The position numbers and the translations under genes were made by a program. Below the pieces are notes generated by a model. That model searched no databases and had not been told where the DNA came from. It saw only the letters and a program-made list of their open reading frames with translations. 64,000 nt of DNA from Polydactylus sextarius (taxonomy: Eukaryota; Chordata; Actinopteri; Polynemidae), in NCBI GenBank assembly GCA_016801845.1, contig CM028928.1:12556827-12620826 (forward strand). The letters run 5' to 3'. Shown here piece after piece: positions 59,561 through 64,000 of the stretch; within the stretch, counting starts at the first letter, position 1; every line of letters begins with the position of its first letter.

Positions 59561-60092
59561 ACATCTCTTCCGTCATCTGAGTCCCATTTCCATTTCCTTG
59601 CAATATTTGGCAGTGAATCATTGAGATAAAAAGCCAGTGGCTCCTTATCTCTCCACACAGATCTGATATTTCTTGGCTCTTCAGTGAAAGAAGCACCAAT
59701 GTTCAGTTTAAGTCACAGGTTTCATGTAACATCATTGATTGTTAATTGTTGTTTTTGTAAAATAAAAAACTCACTTTTTTCACCTACACTATGTATAAAA
59801 AGTTTGATAACAATAAATATGTGAAAAATGATTTCATAGCTGTCTAGACACTACCATTATTATGCAGCGAGCATGGCTAAAGGTGTTTATGTAAGATTCT
59901 GGGTAACTCCAAAACACATCATGCAGTTTTCTTCTTTTTTTTTACCACATGTCGTTTTTTAGTTCATCAAATTTCTCATACGGACAGAGACAACATATGG
60001 ACAGAGACAACTTCTTTATAATGTCTAATACTGAGCCCTAAGAACCTTCAGCACTCACATATCCATAAATTGTTCTACAACGGAAAATTCAT

Positions 60093-60098
60093 TTTATT
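60093..60098 (-). terminator. Candidate poly(A) signal of the TLR gene
   Basis: TTTATT on the plus strand is AATAAA on the minus strand, about 300 bases beyond the TLR stop. Confidence 0.45.
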
Positions 60099-60394
60099 CC
60101 TATGCGTCATAACTTGGTCTTCCTGTTTGGTTGTGTGGAGACTTTTCAAACTGCGTTGTCAAATTTCCATTTTGGATTACATGAATAAGTGCAGCTGATA
60201 TAATGGAAGTGTTTACAGAGAGAAAAGGTCAGAAAGTCAGCTCTGAATATAATGAATGGTCAATATTTGATGATAAAAAGTCTCATTTAGATAAACGTGG
60301 CAAATTTATCTTAAAACACTTTAAAAAGAAAGACCAAAACCAATGAACTATGCTGACTTTAAGCCTCATTTAGAAAGGACAGTATTTCATGTGA

Positions 60395-60880
60395 TCATGG
60401 TGTGTCCACCACAGTGAGAAGCAGTTTGTTGTCGCCACGATCATCTTTGGTCTTCAGAGCCTGCCGGAGTTTCTCCCAGAAAAGCTCAGTGTGTTGTCCT
60501 GCTTGAGGCCAGCTCAGGTAGGTTTGCCTCTTCAGTATTTTCCTCATTTGGTAATAAGGTGACAGCTGACAGACAGGAATGTCCTCCAGAAAAATCAGGA
60601 TAAGCACATCCTTCTGCTCATTAAACAGACGGAAACTAAACAGGAGACATAAAGATGGTGGGTTTTTTTTTTGCACTACTACATGCAGGTCTTCAGTGGA
60701 GTAAGTGCACAGAGTTTTAACAAAAGATCTAATTACTTTGTCCAACAACACTGACACATTACCTGGCCACCTGGATCTCTGTGGAGCACCACTCACTCTC
60801 AAGGAAATTGCGGCTGATCACACAGATGGTCTTCCTGCTGCTATAAATAGCGCCAGTAATGTTGTCTATGATGGCTCTAC
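60395..60880 (-). CDS. TLR exons carrying the TIR core and C-terminus
   Basis: Exon 60880-60763 encodes IIDNITGAIYSSRKTICVIS and NFLESEWCSTEIQVAS. Exon 60635-60395 encodes FRLFNEQKDVLILIFLED, LSPYYQMRKILKRQTYLSWP, the box 3 FWEKLRQAL and a short tail ending DTP. The 1085-base intron at 60881-61965 interrupts box 2 after EPG, and a 127-base intron lies at 60636-60762. Both junctions are phase-consistent, so this part looks intact. Confidence 0.93.
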
Positions 60881-63800
60881 CTGATTATGAGGAGAAAGAA
60901 AGTAAGATTGAATGAAGAAAAAAAAAAATCCAAATGATTAAACTAAACCAAACAGTTAAGCTATGACTAGTGCAGATATGACCTGTATACATTATGAGAG
61001 TCATTTATCACATTTAGCCATGTGGGTGGGTTGCATTTTTAAATTAACTTCACACAACTAAATTGATCTTTATTTTATTTATATATGTACATCATGCACA
61101 AATGAGCAGCACCATCTAGTGGAAGTGTAATGATTTAGCGTCATACAGTATTTAACTAGTGTAACAATGAATGCACTAGAAACATAACAGTTTAAAGGAT
61201 TGCTAGTAATTATTTTCTTCATCAATCCATTAATTGTTTGATTTATAAAATGTATGTTATAAAAAAAAAGTCCTCAGAAGTATTCAGTTTATGGTAATTT
61301 GAGAGAATGAAACTTAAACCATTTATTGTTGCAAGATACAATTAATTTTAAAATCAGCTGACTATGCCTCTCCTTACAGCAGTGCAATATGGTGAACCCC
61401 ACTGGAAGAGGACCCACCCATGATAACAAATGGCTTAATATAGAGCAAGAAAAAAAAAAAAAAAACTCTTAGATTAGATTAGATGATTATACACCAATGA
61501 AAACATATATAATGCCCCTCTAATCCCACTAACAATGAGGACTAATATAAATATAACTAAATACTTAATATAACTATATAACTAAATACTTATAGTAAAC
61601 CCTAACCCCAGTCCTATCCCTAAGTAAAAAAAACATTCATTATATCCTCCAGTTTAACACTAAGCAGCACTAAACCTTTTGTAAGATATTGTCATAAACC
61701 ATCACAATAGACATTTAAGTTTGATCTGATGATGGGACAAGATGAAAAATTTAACTGAAAAAGTGTGAACTTCATTGTGGCACTACATGAAAAAGTCCAA
61801 TACCAAAACAGTCGGATTAATCTTCAGGGGGCCATGAATGTACCAAAGTTCATGCAATTAATCTAAAGAATGTTGAGATATTACAACCTTGACCAAAGAG
61901 TTTGCCTGGTGCATCCCTCAATGGATTTGTAGTCTCTACAGTGGTGTTATGGTGTTAAGTCTTACCTGGCTCAAAGTCACGATGGTGCAGACACAGTCTC
62001 CAGCCTTGTTCTCCCTCTAGTTTTGGTAGCAGCTCTCTGATGACCCAGGGCTCATCATGGGCATTGTAGGAGATAAAGGCATCATACTGATTGGGAACTT
62101 GCTCATTTCTATGTTTTGTGTCAAAGAGGAAAGCTAGGAAGAGGTAGTATGCATAAACCAGCTGCCACCTCAGGAAATGGTAGGTGAAGGACACCACCAT
62201 AAACACAAGAATTGTACATGTGGTGGAGATAAACATCAAATATTCTATGTTTATTGAGCAGGACCGGAGGTCGAGATCTAACATGTTTGTGTTTTTAAGG
62301 TTCTTGGGATAATTGCACTCAAAGTTATAGGCACCAACAACTTGTGTTTGGTTGTGTTCTACCCACTTGATGAACCAGGCATTATCGCAGCTACAGGTAA
62401 AACTATTATACTGAAGATCCAAATAAGTTAGTGCTGGTAGGGAGGTTATTATTTCCTCACTGATAACTGAATATTGATTTTTTCTTGCCTGCAAGAACTC
62501 GAGCTTGATAAGGTTGGCATCTATAAGAAAATCTAAAGACTGAAGACGCGTTTCAGATACATAAAGACCTTTGAGATTTTGAATTTGGGAAAACAAGTCT
62601 GGAGAGATATCACCAAAGTCATTGCTGCTAATGTCAAGTGTCTGCAGCTTAGGCGTATAATTAAACATATCTGTGTGTAAAGATATAAGTTGCATGTCTC
62701 TCAAACTGAGATACAGCAGATTTGTCAAACCTTTCAGAAAGTTGCGAGGCAAGTGAGACTTCAGCCTGCGGTGTTGTGAGAGAACATATAGTTTTTAAGA
62801 TTGGACAACTGAGAAAATGGTCCTTGAGGCAAAGCTGAACTATTTGTATATTTAATGCGATTTTCCCTCAAGTCCAATTGTTGTAGATTTATTGTATCTT
62901 TAAAAACACCTATGTTTAATCCATCTTCTGTAATATGATTCTTCTGTAGCAGAATATAGGTAACTTTTGTCAATCCAGTGAAACTCCCATTTTCAAGTGT
63001 TTTTATCTGGTTGTCATGTAGTGACAAGGTCTGGAGGGACTGTAAGCCCATAAAGTCCCCATCTTCAATGACAGTGAGCTCATTTTCATACAAATGTAGT
63101 TCACGTAGCTTTGGCAAGTATCTTCTGAAGGTGCCATTTAAATTTGACATCTGGTTGGTGTTTAGATTTAGAGTTTGCAATTGTATTAAATCCTTAAAAA
63201 CACATTGCTGTAGAGCTGTGATTGAGTTATGATGAAGGCTGAGATAACTGAGCTTCGTCTGATTGGCAAAATCATCACATTCAAGTTCCTCTAATTTATT
63301 AAAGCTGAGATCCAGCTCTCCAAGATTTGGCAGATTCCTTGTTTCAGCTGGGACAGATGAAAGCCGGTTGTGATTCAGTCTCAAGATCTTTAAATTCTGA
63401 AGAGATTTGAAGGCATTGCCATGGATATCTTTTATTTTATTTTCTGCTAAATCTAACTCTGTTACATTAATGCACAACCTAAACAGATCGGAACTGATAA
63501 AAGTGAAATTGTTGCGACGGAGCTGCAGTGTGGACAATGTTGGGATGGAGCAGGAAATGTTAATTAGTAATGAGAGATATTTTTTCATTGCATTCATCCT
63601 CAGAGATGTAAGTGAGGAGTTAACAGTCTCTAGTAATGTTTTCATGTCATCAAAAGCCATTTGAAGCCCACTAATATCAAGAGTGGACACTCGACTAAAG
63701 AAAGTCTTGTTACGGATATCCCATAATATCTGTTGCTTTCCTGAGGGTGTGCTAAGATTAAACATGGTGAGTTTTGGAAAAACATCTGCAGTGATGCTAA

Positions 63801-64000
63801 AATGTGTGATTGGATTCTGAGACAAATCAAGACCTTTCAGCTCAGTTGATCTGTTTGTCAGTTCCCATGAGTGAAAAGTTGTTATGTTATTGTTTTTAAT
63901 ATGCAGCTCTTGTAGATGTGGCAGGTGTTGTAGCATTAAATGAACTTTTGTTATGGATTGCAGTTTGTTGTGAGATATATTCAGTAACTTCAAGCTTGTC
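60395..64000 (-). CDS. Toll-like receptor, TLR11 family (TLR22/TLR23/TLR13-like), 5' partial, with frameshift
   Basis: Membrane pattern-recognition receptor signalling through TIR adaptors. Minus-strand exons: beyond the window end to 61966, 60880-60763, 60635-60395 (TGA). The frame is open to the window edge, so the start lies outside. Order: many LRRs (LSHNKL, LDLSFNKLEEL, LRLNHNRLSSVP types), LRR C-cap FTCSCDNAWFIKWV...FECNYP, transmembrane YLMFISTTCTILVFMVVSF, then TIR with box 1 YDAFISYNAHDEPW, box 2 LCLHHRDFEPG and box 3 FW. A one-base frameshift falls in the T5 run at 62792-62796 (A5 in the gene). Frame one reads on to a stop at 62761-62763, while the LRR pattern continues in the next frame (KLYVLSQHRRLKSHLPRNF). 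Either a pseudogene, a damaged allele or a base-calling error. The TLR11-family call rests on the WQLVYAYYL and RLFNEQKDVLILIFLEDIP style of the TIR region. Confidence 0.9.
60881..61965 (-). other. TLR intron, no other gene seen
   Basis: AT-rich with A runs at 61261-61269 and 61449-61464. No exon or named repeat was found. Confidence 0.6.

Noticed and set aside
63407..63664. Plus-strand frames over 62978-63664
   Set aside because: They are shadows opposite the LRR-coding minus strand of the TLR.
1..64000. A novel defence or operon-like system
   Set aside because: The window is vertebrate genomic DNA with intron-containing genes. No prokaryotic features, CRISPR-like arrays or phage genes are present.

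Overview
This window is nuclear DNA from a ray-finned fish, most likely a percomorph teleost. The reasons are vertebrate multi-exon genes with GT-AG introns, very dense (GT)n/(CA)n microsatellites, Tc1-like and LINE relics, teleost-type SINEs, and fish-type immune genes (a TLR11-family receptor and two CC chemokines). Most of the sequence is intron or intergenic DNA; nearly all long open frames in it are simple-repeat artefacts. I joined exons by hand using splice sites, reading phase and protein family patterns.

Layout. (1) 2284-21875, plus strand: sh3kbp1 (CIN85/Ruk endocytic adaptor). Eighteen coding exons join in phase to about 613 residues (three SH3 domains, proline-rich and CapZ-binding region, C-terminal coiled coil). 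The tiny first coding exon was not identified. The 3' UTR runs to about 23575. (2) 25517-43204, plus strand: map3k15 (ASK3). Twenty-nine exons join to 1336 codons with every phase consistent, including an intact kinase domain. sh3kbp1 followed by map3k15 in the same orientation matches the human Xp22.12 arrangement as I know it. (3) About 43.9-57.3 kb: intergenic DNA rich in decayed mobile elements, but hiding a three-exon CC chemokine gene on the minus strand (50345-52005). Its exons are too short to stand out as open reading frames. Its pattern is closest to CCL27/CCL28. (4) 57360-58410, plus strand: a second, four-exon CC chemokine of 99 residues with two extra cysteines. (5) 60395 to the window end, minus strand: the 3' part of a TLR11-family Toll-like receptor (LRRs, transmembrane segment, TIR split over three exons). 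A single-base frameshift lies in a short A run near 62792-62796.

How the genes relate: sh3kbp1 and map3k15 are old housekeeping and signalling neighbours (receptor endocytosis; stress MAP kinase signalling upstream of JNK/p38). The right-hand 14 kb is a small immune neighbourhood with two secreted chemokines and a pattern-recognition receptor; the plus-strand chemokine and the TLR are convergent, with about 2 kb between their stop codons. No tRNA, rRNA or CRISPR features were seen. The items I think most deserve a check are the cryptic chemokine gene, the TLR frameshift, the GT tracts fused to acceptor sites, and the tandem and inverted repeat structures in introns.
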